From Imbricaverruca yamaguchii (lineage: Eukaryota; Arthropoda; Thecostraca; Neoverrucidae): a stretch of DNA of 64,000 bases. A program made the position numbers and the translations under genes. Positions 12,061-23,621 of the stretch are shown in pieces; position 1 is the first letter of the stretch; each line of letters opens with the position of its first letter. Location of the stretch: assembly GCA_034440575.1 (NCBI GenBank), contig JAOTOL010001548.1, positions 386,501 through 450,500 of the forward strand. Reading direction: 5' to 3'. The notes under the pieces are model-generated. The model worked only from the letters and a program-made list of their open reading frames with translations, did not search any database and was not told the origin of the DNA.

Positions 12061-14210
12061 GTTTGATGGAACAGGAAGGTTGCTTCTAGCGGTTGGTGAA
12101 GATTTTAACACTCCTTGCTGCAATGTTTGTAATATTTTACGAGAGGGTAGGTTACAGTATGCAGTGAACCAATGATCTTGTGTGGCCTGGTCTCAACCAT
12201 GATGTACCTTTTCATGGCTTCCTTCAAATTCGGCGTGCTTTTTTCATTTGGTACTAAAACACCAGGAACGCACAGCGATATGACCTAGGGCTACAAATAT
12301 GTAGGACGGTGGCCGACAAATGGTGACTAGTTGACTTCAATAAACCCTGGCTACCGGATATTATGCTTCGATCCACACCCACCTGTTTGGGTTCATTGTT
12401 CGAATATTGTTGGCGTGCTATGGATGGCCTATGGAATCTGTTGGTTTTTACGTTTTCCGCGCCGTGACGTTTTTGGCTTGGTGTCCAAATAATGCTGGTT
12501 TATTCACCGGAGCCGAATTGATACAAATGTGCGGCGATTAGAGTAATATCAAATTGCATTACTATCTGGGCTTACGGACAGATCTCCACGAATCGGAACT
12601 ATAAGTGAGGAGCAAAAAGGGAAGTCTCCGGCTTAAGTGGTATCGCATTCCCAGCAATGTGTAGAGACAAATGCCACTTCTCGGTAAAAAGAAATCCCGA
12701 ACTTTGCACTATCCGGGTAAGAGATTAGAGCAGCTATGATCTAGTGAAGTAAAACAGGAGGTATTTTTAGCAATCACCATTGAAACTCGATGATCCCCCA
12801 GGTAGACATGACGGCTTAGTTGCATTTTACAACCGCGGGGTGTACATAAGGCATCTCAGATTCCGCCTATTGGGATTCAGCGGGAGCTATTCTGCTATAT
12901 GTGAGCTAAACTCTCCGCAATCATCATTTTCAACACATTTTCCCCGGAAACACAAATCTGCAGGGCAGTTGATGCATTTGAGAAAAAAAGATCATTCACC
13001 GCTCCAGTGTGTAAGCATAATGTTTTGTAAACAGTACTGATAGTAGGACGGATACGGTTAGGACGGATATAGTAAGATGGATACTGGGAGTGATAGTAGG
13101 ACAGGTAGTACATGATGGATGTCGCAGCGCACATGCCCCCTATACACTTTCAGTTCTATAATTTGACGTACTATACTGAGACCCACACCTGGTGGTGCTC
13201 CACAAAGAACGTGCAGTGAATAGAGCATGCACAACATTTCAGAAAAGGATGAATCCATGGGCGGTCTCTCTTTCAGCTAAGTGAAAGCCGGTGAGGAGGC
13301 ATATAGCTAATCCGCTCACTGAATCCTGGAGTATCCTTTCCAAAATCTCATCTACCTTGCTTTTCCCAATGGCATGCTCAGTCGGATGGTGCTCACAGGT
13401 CAATGCAGCCCACAGAAAATGTTCGTTTGTGCAGCTAAGTAAACCACAAACAAAGGACGGTGATCCCTGGTCTATGGACGTGCCAGAGAAAACAAGGCCG
13501 GAAGAAAATGGCATGGGAGAGAGACGCAGAGGGGACTGGAAGACGCGCGGCGGTGGACGCCGGACCGACGCCTCAGGGGCGTCCAGCGGTGGCCAGATGG
13601 CTGAGTTTTCGGACGAAGGAGATGAAGTGCTCAGCTGAGGCCACTCGCCACTCACCATCGGGTATGTGAGTGTTATACTTCTGACATGTCTTCCTCTTTC
13701 CCAAACCTTTCCGAACCAACCTAAATTCTCTTCCGTAGCTTCTGCCTTTTGCATCTTATCAAATTCATTGCTGAAGGAAGCGACCCGTCTCATGGGGGGG
13801 GAGACCAAATAGTTCAGGTTCAGGACCAAAATAAGTTCAGGATGGGGAGGAAGTGGACGGAGATGTCGGAGATGGCGAGAAGTATATGAGCAGTGTGTGC
13901 GTAATGCGATGGGGCGTATGTAAATGTGAATATTTTAGATTAAGCATAGACATTCACTGGTGGCATCAGCAAAGACCGATGGTAGCATTTCGGCAGTGAT
14001 GGACAGGAGGAGCAGCAGAGCAAGGCCGGATAAAATAAGACAGAGTGCAGCACAATGATACTGGAATATGGGCCTGATATTAATTTGAACGATGAGATAA
14101 ATTTATAAGCGAGGCAGGCGACCTGCGAGCCGTCCTCCTATGGATTGAACGTTTCCGGGTGGTGGTAGTGACTGTTGAAGCCAGTGAAATGGTCTAGAAT
14201 ATTATTGTTG

Positions 14211-14260
<50 letters not shown>

Positions 14261-14979
14261 CTTGCGTTTGGATAATGCCTAATTGCGAGAGGGTGCAATG
14301 AACGGACCCTTCGGGGGCATTAGTTCACCTGTTCCGGATCCTTGACTGCAAAATCACGCTGGCCTCTGCGATCCAGGGGTGCAGGTGAGGGGGGAACACG
14401 GTATGCATGTTGGAGGGGCCGATAAAGGGGCCACCACATTGCGTTCGCCGGAAGTCTGGTGCCGGACTATAGGGTATAGGCAAAACACTGCCGGGTAATT
14501 TGTCCACCCCCGAACTCTGCACGTGGGCACGGCTGGTGCAGACAGTTCGAGGGACACATGGACGGGTTTGGTATGCCATAAGCCCCGAGGCTAAAAATGG
14601 TAGGTCCGGCTAGGGTATAACGATGACCGGGTACGTGCCCAACGTGGTAGGGATCCGTGCCCGCCCGTGGGATACGTCAGACCCGCTCGCAAGTGTACGA
14701 CGAATAAGGCCCGGCGCGGCATCGATCGAACTTAAGGTTGGGTATGTCGGTCAAAGACACTAGAGCACTTGTATCAGCCCTCGGAACCAGTACGATGAGC
14801 CCCCTCGTTGCAGTTAATACTTTGTCCAAGCGAGAAACGCTGCCAATAATGGCTAGGCCAGCCATGATTGACAGTGAAAGGTTTACTCGTTCGGCCAACG
14901 TACCATCCAAATTAGAGCAATGGTCTCTCGATCTATGTGTTTGTGTACCGCTGAACGGGAGGGGGTTCGGGAGCTTAAT
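12061..14979. other. Spacer between inverted element copies; no gene supported
   Basis: This 2.9-kb stretch separates the two inverted element copies. It has a 196-codon open frame on the minus strand (13829-13239) that matches no family I recognise, lacks an intron context, and may be a chance or decayed frame. It also holds an AT microsatellite at 14213-14258. Confidence 0.4.
14213..14258. repeat. (AT)n microsatellite
   Basis: About 23 AT dinucleotides in a row. It is a simple repeat and likely variable in length. Confidence 0.95.
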
Positions 14980-15672
14980 CTGGAGACTAAGCAATTCATT
15001 AATAAAATAGGAGAGCATGAATGGGGCGAGCGAATGTGAAGTGAATGAAGGGAATGAACGTGAGTAGGTAGATTTAAGGATCAGCGGAAGCCGCTTGGGG
15101 CTCAACACAGGCACCTATTTCGTGCGTTACATTGCACAAAGTTATACTAATACTAGCGTTCAATAAGCCCAACACGGGACATGTCATTCAAACCAATGGC
15201 ACATTTCATTCTCATCAATTTTCTCTAAATTCAACGTATTGATTATAATCTGGCTGACGACGTTCACTTACCTATATGGTGTTCCCAAAACTTTGACCTC
15301 GCACATATATAAATTCGTGTTAGGGACGGAAACTCAAACCAACATCGGGTCGGTTGGGGTTTGGGGAATGTGTGGTGGAGTTGGCAGCGAAAAACAACAC
15401 AATACACCACTGACATAGCCACAATCAACAAAGGAGTGAGTTAGATCAAGCCCTCAATAAGTCAGTTAGTTCAAGTAGTCCCATCAGTTCGTGTCGAGTT
15501 TAGGCAGGATCTAAAATACATTTCACTCACCCACACCCCTATCAGCCACACCCCACTCACCCTACACACACCCACCCCACTCACACCCCGCACACCCACA
15601 CCCCCACAACACCTCGCACCCACACCCGCCACCACCCGTGACACCTCACCGACGGCAGAGCCGCCACCACTA
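14980..15672 (-). mobile_element. Inverted uninterrupted copy of the 10505-12060 element
   Basis: This minus-strand copy matches the two arms of the 10505-12060 element but lacks the 840-base insertion. It is the empty-site version and supports calling 10672-11512 a mobile insertion. Confidence 0.75.
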
Positions 15673-18600
15673 CAGAATCATTTTGATGTATTTCTTAATT
15701 GAACTTAAAATAGGCCTAACGCAACGTAAAAAAGCCGATTACAAATATTGTTAGTTATTGGCGTACAAAGCGAAACGCGTCGGACGAAGTTGTCAGTTAA
15801 AAGTGGCTGTTGGCATGTTTCAAAGAGATACCCATGTAACGCTTTTCTATAAACTATATCAACTATGTGGGTAATTTCTGGCTATGGTATCAAACTTGCC
15901 CCATCAAACGTGCACATCGGTAATACAAATGACTCTAAAATGCACGAAAATTAACATTTTGAAAAATAGCTCGTTTCATGACGAATTGAGCAAGTGTTGT
16001 AACTTATCAAACAGCAGTATTTCACAAAACACTCAGTCGCCCTTCAAGATCCTATCTTTATAAGTTTTTTGCACGACCATATTGTTAGTGCTTCATCGCT
16101 TTCTATGTCATGCTCTTCCTTCTTGAACATTCTGCGAACATGTAATCTGATGCTGTGTTTTACTTTCGGATTGCCTGATTAGTACCTCTCAGAATTCCAA
16201 TGTTAGTCTGGAAGTTCATCGTATTAACGCTTTCGCTTGTCAGCTAATTCCTTCTGTGGTGTCTAGCTCTTCCAGACAGCTACTGATCCGTTAAGAAGCA
16301 GAATGGAAGTTTCCAACCCTCACATACTTGGTCGGTATGCGTTGTATCGCAAAGTGTGTGCAAGTTTTGTAGCAGCTGGCATGTGCTCGCAGACTTTATT
16401 TCGTTTCAACCGACCTATGGCGATTCTATTCCCGTTCAAGAAATAAAACATCACACCATCCGATGCGCAGTCATTTATGCAAAAAAATGCAGAATTCCTA
16501 AATCTGTCCCTTCGAATTTGTGTCGGTCAATTCCAACGACTTCCGAATTGCCATATAATACTCCCAAAGATCATGATAAGAAGATACATATTCACTAAAT
16601 CATTGAAATAGATCTCAATCCCCAAACAAGATGACGGTATGTATAATCGTGATATGTCATACCATTGGTTAACGTGAGCTACCAGCATGCTATGAAACAG
16701 GTCTGTCTAGGCCTAATGCGCCCTCATGTATTGTCCATCCCCGGCGTGTGACATATAAACTGTCGGCTAAGCTTTAGATTGTGTTATCTTGCCAACGTAA
16801 GGTGGGTGCTGTATGGCCGAAGCAGTTGATGCGCTTCTAAGCACAAATAACCAATCAACTTGCCAACGTAAGGGTCATCTTTAGAACCTGGCCCTCTGGA
16901 TCGGCCAATCGAGTTAAAACTCCTTGACGTGCAACAGTGCATGACCAGATTCTCATTTTTGGAAAGCTGTATGTTTTCAGCTTCATGTTTTCTCATCCAG
17001 AAACAGAGATCACGGACCCAACAGACAGCATCGATTTCCAACCTTCCCACCACTCCTAACGTGAACGTCGGTCACGACGTTCCGTATGATCTGGGATCTC
17101 CGCCAGTGCACTGAACTGCACATTGTATATTGGTGAATGCACGGACCACTCGGGAGGGACGGAATAAGAGCAGGAGAAAGCTACTCTGTAGACGTCTCTG
17201 GTTACAGCAACATATATGGGATAACATAGACTACCTTAGCAGTTATTTGCTAACGCCACTGCCATAGAACGTCTTTTATGCAAGGGATTCAAAAACCGTT
17301 TGCTGGGCGCGAGATAGGCTGTGTTATGCAAGCCATGGTTTTATGTTGTTAACTGTAAATAACATGCCTGGGAAATCTATCGTCCCTCTTCTCCCAAAAC
17401 AACTTTCGACTTCCCAATCATAGACAGGCCTAGGAAAAGGAAAAGATGAGACATTCGCCCCCACCCCCAGGTTGTGAGGGCCAATAAAGCGTAATGTTAT
17501 GAAGGTGGCAGGCCGGTATCATGCTTATGGCGCAGGAATTATTGTGTCTGACCCTGTATAGGTAGAGATTTGTCACCTGTTCTCTGCGGAGTGCTTGTTT
17601 TTGTTGTTGTTTCGACACTCATGTTCCCAAGCACCGAGCGTTGTACATGCACTGCGAGTCACCTGATGATCCCGGAAGGTGCGCCCGGGCGAATCAGTTT
17701 GTATGAATGTGCTGCATTTCATTGGCTTTGCGTACTTTGACGTATACGCATGCCAATTGTGCGCATACTCAAGTCTACGTAAGCACGAAAGCACACATGC
17801 GCAAATGTACGTGAATATGCGGAAATGTACGTACACAGATGCAAGGGAACTTACCCATGTTTGCATGCACAAGCGTACTTCGGAGTAGCTACACGTAAGC
17901 AACCGTACGTTAGATCACAGGCGTGCTCAGAATATTGTTAAAATGTAGTTGTATTAAGAAGACCAGAGGTGTCTGTGGATTTGTTGCATTTACTAAAGCG
18001 GGGCTCGTTTAAGCCTGAATCTATGGGGTGGATTACCCCTCCCCATCCGTCCCTTCCATCTCGAAATATATTGGACATATCGAAACTGGACAGCTTTTTC
18101 ATGGGACGACAAATGCGACGCTGCGCTGTTTAAGGTAGAAATTCGAATTACCGCAAAGCAAACTGAGTAACTGATTATATTAATTGGCTTACATGTCCTC
18201 GTAGCTGCATGCTGCATGCGAGCAGTATGATTTAAAGTTAAAAAGCAATACATTTGGCATATCGTTCAACACCTTGCATTATACATATGTGCATCGACCT
18301 TAAACCAGTCAACCACGTCGGCCATTGAATAAGCCAGACCATCCGCTGGTGTCAGTTCCCAGCAGCCCAGTCCCAAGCCTGCGTGGGAAGACCACGCATC
18401 AGCTATCCCTCCCCTCCCCTCCCCGACGACCGCACGATATAGTGCCTTACCCTCGCCGTATCTAGTGACATGTGACGTTGCCAGTGGCGTCCTCAGCTTT
18501 ATCTCCAAGGATACCTCCACATGACAGTGACAAGGAAAAGATGATGCGCCAACAGCTCAACAGCACACATATCTGTAGATAATGTACACGCTGACAAAAT

Positions 18601-20800
18601 TATGAATAGTTCAACAACTGTGTCTGCCACTGCAGTCGTCCGATTCCCAGCCTGCGTGGCCGAGCGCTCGATGTTGCAGCCCGGCTCGGCTTTCCCCGAA
18701 GAGGCGAGCCGGCCGAGATCTGAACTGCCAGCTCAATGCAGTGCAATATAATGCGCAGAAATGTGTATTTCGGGTGACCTCAGAGACCTTGGTGAGGCCA
18801 CTGAGCAAAAATGTCAGGGGTAGCATTGAGCATAGCTTCCATCTACACGCCACAACCGTTGTGGGATCATTCCGAGCGCAAATATGTAACCAGGAAACAT
18901 TTGTATATTTTAACATAGCTCTATAATGGGGAAGCCATGGCCGCGATCTGACCTACGGTCAATGCTACGAAAAAGGACGATATACATATTATGGTCCCTG
19001 GTGAGATCATGGCGTGTTATAAGTTTGAAATCAATCGCCCAATTATTGTGGAAGTTATGCTACCTAGAACTCCGAGTGTAGTTGGGTCACTTCGCCTGAC
19101 CTGGTGACCTGACCTGAGATGACCCAGGGTTAAAAATGTATGAGGATATGCGGAAGAAACCAGTGAACAACTATGCGATGTTTGGCCTTGCTAACCCGAT
19201 TAGTTTGGCGGCAAATGAGGAAAAATTGGAGGGGGCAGTTATCTACCCCCGGACGTGCGCGGGTTAAGACACTGCTGCTCTAAATATACACACCGGAGCT
19301 AAAAATAAAGACAGAACGACCCCTCAAAGCACAGCGGGGTTTGATAGAGCATGGGGCCTCAAAAACAGGCTAGGTCCGTCAAAAATCGACATGGTCGTAG
19401 AAAAGGAACGAAAAGACAAGGCACTAACTGAACACTGCGGGGTCTGCGAAAAAGCGCCGATGGTTACAAATTGTCGTCGGTGCACAAAACAAGTAGCAAA
19501 ACTATATTTTTTCGTAACGTCAGGATCGTAACCACGTGCCGAGCCCCAAGCAATCAATTGGCTGGAGCCATAAACACATCCGAAGACAAAGGAAACCAGA
19601 AAGGTAAAAAAGAACACCTAACCGGAGTGTCAGTTCCGTAGCCAATCTGGAAGCGTTGTTATTTAATCCGAGATGAGGTGCGTCGAAGCTAAGCGGTTAT
19701 CCGGATTTCTTAGCCACCAGAAAACGTGGGAACAAGATATCTAGTCATCGAAATGAATTCAGGATGGGCCGTTGCGGCCCTAAATCTGAACACGTTATGA
19801 CTTTATGAGGCGCCGTGTGTTCTCACCTATCAGCTATTTTACACTGCTTTGTTGGTCTTCAACATATGCGCTTTCATTCCGTTTCAACCGGGTGTCACGT
19901 AATGCAGTTGTAGCATTTCTGATAATTATTCTTCATTGGCCAGCAAGTAGGCTTCGTTCTTACTAGCAGCCAGTGCAAACTTGTAAGGTGAACACTGCCT
20001 TAGAAACGTCTGTGGGCCGATAAGTACTAAGTATAGCTATATCTGGCAATCTTAATAAAATCAAACCTTTTCTCACCTTCGCATTCAAGTAACGTGCCAT
20101 GAAAATATGGATGTGTGAAGAATGTCTAAGGGGAAAAACTCAACTCAATTAACAACAATCTGAATTGTGCAAAAGCATAGATCGGTGAACTCACAATGAC
20201 CCCCTGCAGCTTTTGGCCATTTCAAAATGTTCGTTTACGGGATAATTTGCACTGGCGCCCTATTCTTTCTCCCCATCAACATCGGTGAACAACGGATGAC
20301 GTCTCACGGACATTTGGTACTATATCTTGGAAACTAGGGCTCACCGCGTAGCCATTAGTGACGCTGTAATGAGCTTGCGCCCACCCCACACATACGCACA
20401 TAGCGGAAATTGAAGAAATTTTGTTTGAGCAATAATATACTAATGGTTTGACTCGCATCAAGAAGGTAAACCTAGTATTGCAAATGCATCCATTAGTCGT
20501 GAAAAGAGTTCAAAGTCCAGCGAGAATTGTGAATTTGAATGTACTTATACTGTGATGGTAGTTCTTTTCAGTATCGCATGTTGTTGTTAGCCATAAGTGC
20601 GTCCTGGGGCCCCCATCCCTTTAGCTGTCCCCATCTTAGTGGAAAGAGTTGTGTGTTTACAATTAAAATTATCGGGTTATCTATCCAAAAGTGCTCAACC
20701 ATGGTACTTTGCGAAATTTCTTGATGCGTCCCTGCTGTTCACCCTGGCCCACTCACTTTTTGGGACGTTCCTACGCCTCACCAGGCCATGAAAAGGCATC
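15673..20800. other. No gene recognised (5.1 kb)
   Basis: Only short open frames occur on both strands, with no exon-like similarity, tandem array or tRNA. A segment near 18000-18070 weakly resembles 26160-26280 in inverted orientation, which hints at an old dispersed repeat. Confidence 0.45.
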
Positions 20801-20805
20801 ATATT

Positions 20806-20960
20806 GCAGGCGGATAGCATGTAAATATCTTGCCATCATCCGTCACTGCGTGACGCATTATTTTCCCACGCGTCGACGCATTGCAGGCGAAAATCGTGTG
20901 AATGTTATACGATCATCCGCCACTGCGCAACGCATTACTTCCCCACGCATCGATGCGCGG
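20806..20960. repeat. ~77-bp tandem duplication
   Basis: Two diverged copies of a segment starting 'gcaggcg' and containing 'catccg(t/c)cactgcg' then 'ttcccacgc'. They adjoin the inverted copy of the 'taacctccacaggtc' element, and part of the motif is also found near 7500-7530, so they may belong to that element. Confidence 0.55.
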
Positions 20961-21390
20961 CTACCGAGCTCTCGAACAATAGGAAAGCTTCACGCAAAGA
21001 GCACGTACTCAATTGTATCATCCTGCCATCTGGCGATAAATATTGTTACCTATGATTCAGCATTCAATCTCATTAGTGTAATACGTAGACCGTGCTGCTA
21101 CCTAGCGATAGCTATCTGAAGTGATGCTTCTATAAAATTATTTTTTTTTTTTAAAGTTTCTTAAATCTGTGGAGGTTGCTACCTGTGGAGGTTATGACCG
21201 CTGCTTAGTTGTGGAGGTTATGACCGCTTCGGAGTTGTGGAGGTTACGACCTGTGGAGGTTATGACCTGTGGAGGTTACGACCGCTGCGATGTGTTGAAT
21301 TTGTGGAGGTTGTAACCTGTGGAGGTTATGTACTGTGGAGGTTATGATACGCTGTCGACTGAATCCCCTCTGGTTCTCGCTCTTCAGCAT
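20900..21390 (-). mobile_element. Repeat element with 'taacctccacaggtc' satellite, copy 2
   Basis: Inverted counterpart of 6940-7540. It has the tail 'gctacctagcgatagctatc' and then about ten units of 'tgtggaggttatgacc'. The satellite is shorter than in copy 1, consistent with independent unit gain or loss after insertion. Confidence 0.65.
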
Positions 21391-23164
21391 CATGTGTTAA
21401 CAGTCGCGCAGCCACGGTTTTCCTAAGGGTGTGGGGCCGAACAAAACAATATAATGAAAGAGGAACTTTCAGTGCGAGATGTGCGTTCAAAATATATGGT
21501 TTTACGTTGTGATAAACTCAAAACTTCTTATTCGATCTGGCGTATATTTTTGCTGCTAAGGCGAGGCCTTGTCTGCGCCTCTGCGTTAGTGGTGAAATTT
21601 TGCTTACCTTTAGGCAGAGCCACTGTTCTTCCAATGCATTGGTTTTGCATGGGTAGTTAGTCTGAGTCCACCCCTAGGGGCAGATTCAGAAGGATCTGTC
21701 GGAGGGGGTGGGGGGTGGGGGGCAATTAAACGAATGCCCGAAGTCGCAGAACTGTCGGGATATATTTGAACAGTTAACAATAGTTGGGTCTGCTTCAGAC
21801 ATTTACCTTATAAGATGTTTTTTTATATTTCGAGTGCCATTTTAGCGCAAAATTTAGACAAACATCGGTCTCTGGGGAAAGGAAAGTACATGGCATGTGA
21901 CCCCCTGAGATCAGCCATTAGTTCTAACCTGCGCTAACGATTCCCAGATGGTACGTGAACCGGGCTCTAATCAGTTCTGTGAGTGCTTTTCCCATCCCTG
22001 ACGTATTATAAAGTAACACATATATCATGCAAATATGCTCGTCACCAAATAACACATAGCGATCCGAGGGAGACCGACGTGGGGCGAACGCCCACGCTCA
22101 CCACGCGCCCAAGTCATGTAATCGGTATCACACCTCAGTGTCTATCGTGTGTTCCAAGGCCACGCGGCCACCATTGCAGAGGCTTGCATCGAATGCATTC
22201 CACCAATTGATGTATACGACAGTAATTCAGCGCATCGGGCCTAAACTGCCAATAATTGAAACGATGCTTCCGTCTATATACTCAACCACAACTTAATACA
22301 ACTGCTTTCAATTTTATCAGCTACGCCAATCTGAATCGTACACCCTGTTCATCAAACACGACGTGGTGGGAATTGCTCAAATGAAATGATTGCTACCGAA
22401 TGCTTCAGAAATAACAAACCACGCTGGTCCAAGGCTCTTCTCAAATATGCCGCAGAGAAAACGACCAGCATGAACATTTCCATCCTGGGACCACTGATCA
22501 AATCATCCTTTGAAAGACTGGTGGATTTGCATGCATTTGTATTGTTTGGATGACTGTAATGATGTGTGATGAACATGTCAGAAAATAAACCCATTATTAG
22601 CGTCCCAGTACACCGGAAATATCCGTCAGCCTGCGCAGCATTGACTACCACACGCTCGTGATACAACTAGGAGCACTAGAATCATACCTGAAATCTGACA
22701 CCCCACACGTAGCTCTGTGGCAAGCATTCCGCTGGACGCTGCAAGAAACGCATAAATGATCCCCACTGGCACAGGTACGGCAGAATATTGGCCACTGGCC
22801 GGTCTCACACCCTGACAGTTTCGAGTGGCCACCAGCTGGGCGTGCCGGCATCGTCCCTATACCGAGACAGCATCGTCCATGACTAAGTGGCAAACACTAC
22901 ACTCGGCGGCAAGCATCGGCATCGGCAGTACCAGCTATCGTCGTCTGCGGCGCTGCGGCCACGGCATCGCCGCCGACAGCTCGTCCAGCGTCGTCACACA
23001 TGCACAGCACGCGACACAACCTCACGGCGAGAGCAGGATTGTCACGGTGTCCACAGCTAGCCACCGCCAGCTCGGAGTCACGCCGGTGACACGTCCTACT
23101 GCAGATGGCACAGCCTGCACGCCACGCGCGCGCGACGGCGACACGCGGAGAGGACCAGCTGTCG
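21391..23164. other. Downstream flank of PIGQ; no gene recognised
   Basis: The left part is AT-rich. From about 22800 the sequence becomes GC-rich and may contain the 3' untranslated region of PIGQ, which is transcribed leftwards. I could not place a polyadenylation signal with confidence. Confidence 0.4.
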
Positions 23165-23384
23165 GCAGCCGCCGCACAGCCTCGGCAGAGCGCCAGTAAC
23201 CAGGTCACGGCGTCTGCCGGCAGCCGCCGCACACCGTCGGCAGAGCGCCCGTAACCAGGTCACGGCGTCTGCCGGCAGCCGCCGCACAGCATCGGCAGAG
23301 CGCCAGTAACCAGGTCACGGCGTCTGCCGGCAGCCGCCGCACACCATCGGCAGAGCGCCAGTAGCCAGGTCATGGCGTGCATCA
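23165..23384. repeat. 55-bp tandem repeat, 4 copies, just 3' of PIGQ stop
   Basis: Four copies of a 55-bp GC-rich unit ('gcagccgccgcacagcctcg' and 'gcagagcgccagtaaccagg'), starting at 23165, 23220, 23275 and 23330. They begin about 50 bases past the PIGQ stop codon and are probably part of its 3' UTR. Copies differ at only a few bases. Confidence 0.85.
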
Positions 23385-23433
23385 GCAGCCGCGGCGTCCA
23401 TCGGCCAGCACCACGACTCGAGTGGGCTGGGCG

Positions 23434-23621
23434 TCATATGGGGTAGATGAGCTGGCCGCGCACCAGCGAGCTCAGCAGCTGCGACCAGTGCACCGGCCGC
23501 AGGCCAGGGTCGACCGGACACCAGAACCAGCGCAGTGTGCGGCCCAGCGGCGCCGTCGTCACCTGCACCCGCGTCACGGTGCTGCGCGGGTCGTCACGCA
23601 GCACAGTCACGAACACGCTCC
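23434..23621 (-). CDS. PIGQ: PIGQ exon 6 (terminal coding exon)
   Basis: 188 nt: two bases complete Gly (G|GG), then '[20 protein letters not shown]' through '[11 protein letters not shown]' and a stop at 23434-23436. It corresponds to the end of human PIGQ (VKFRVLR ... GELIYPW). The acceptor 'cctccgacag' and the first 20 exon bases are the exon-proximal member of the 34-bp array. Confidence 0.88.

Noticed and set aside
13239..13829. 196-codon minus-strand open frame
   Set aside because: No recognisable domain, no convincing splice context and no repeat relation. Kept only as a remark in the spacer entry.
22825..23232. Frames of 111-124 codons next to the PIGQ 3' end
   Set aside because: GC-rich flank or 3' UTR with the 55-bp repeat; no family similarity.
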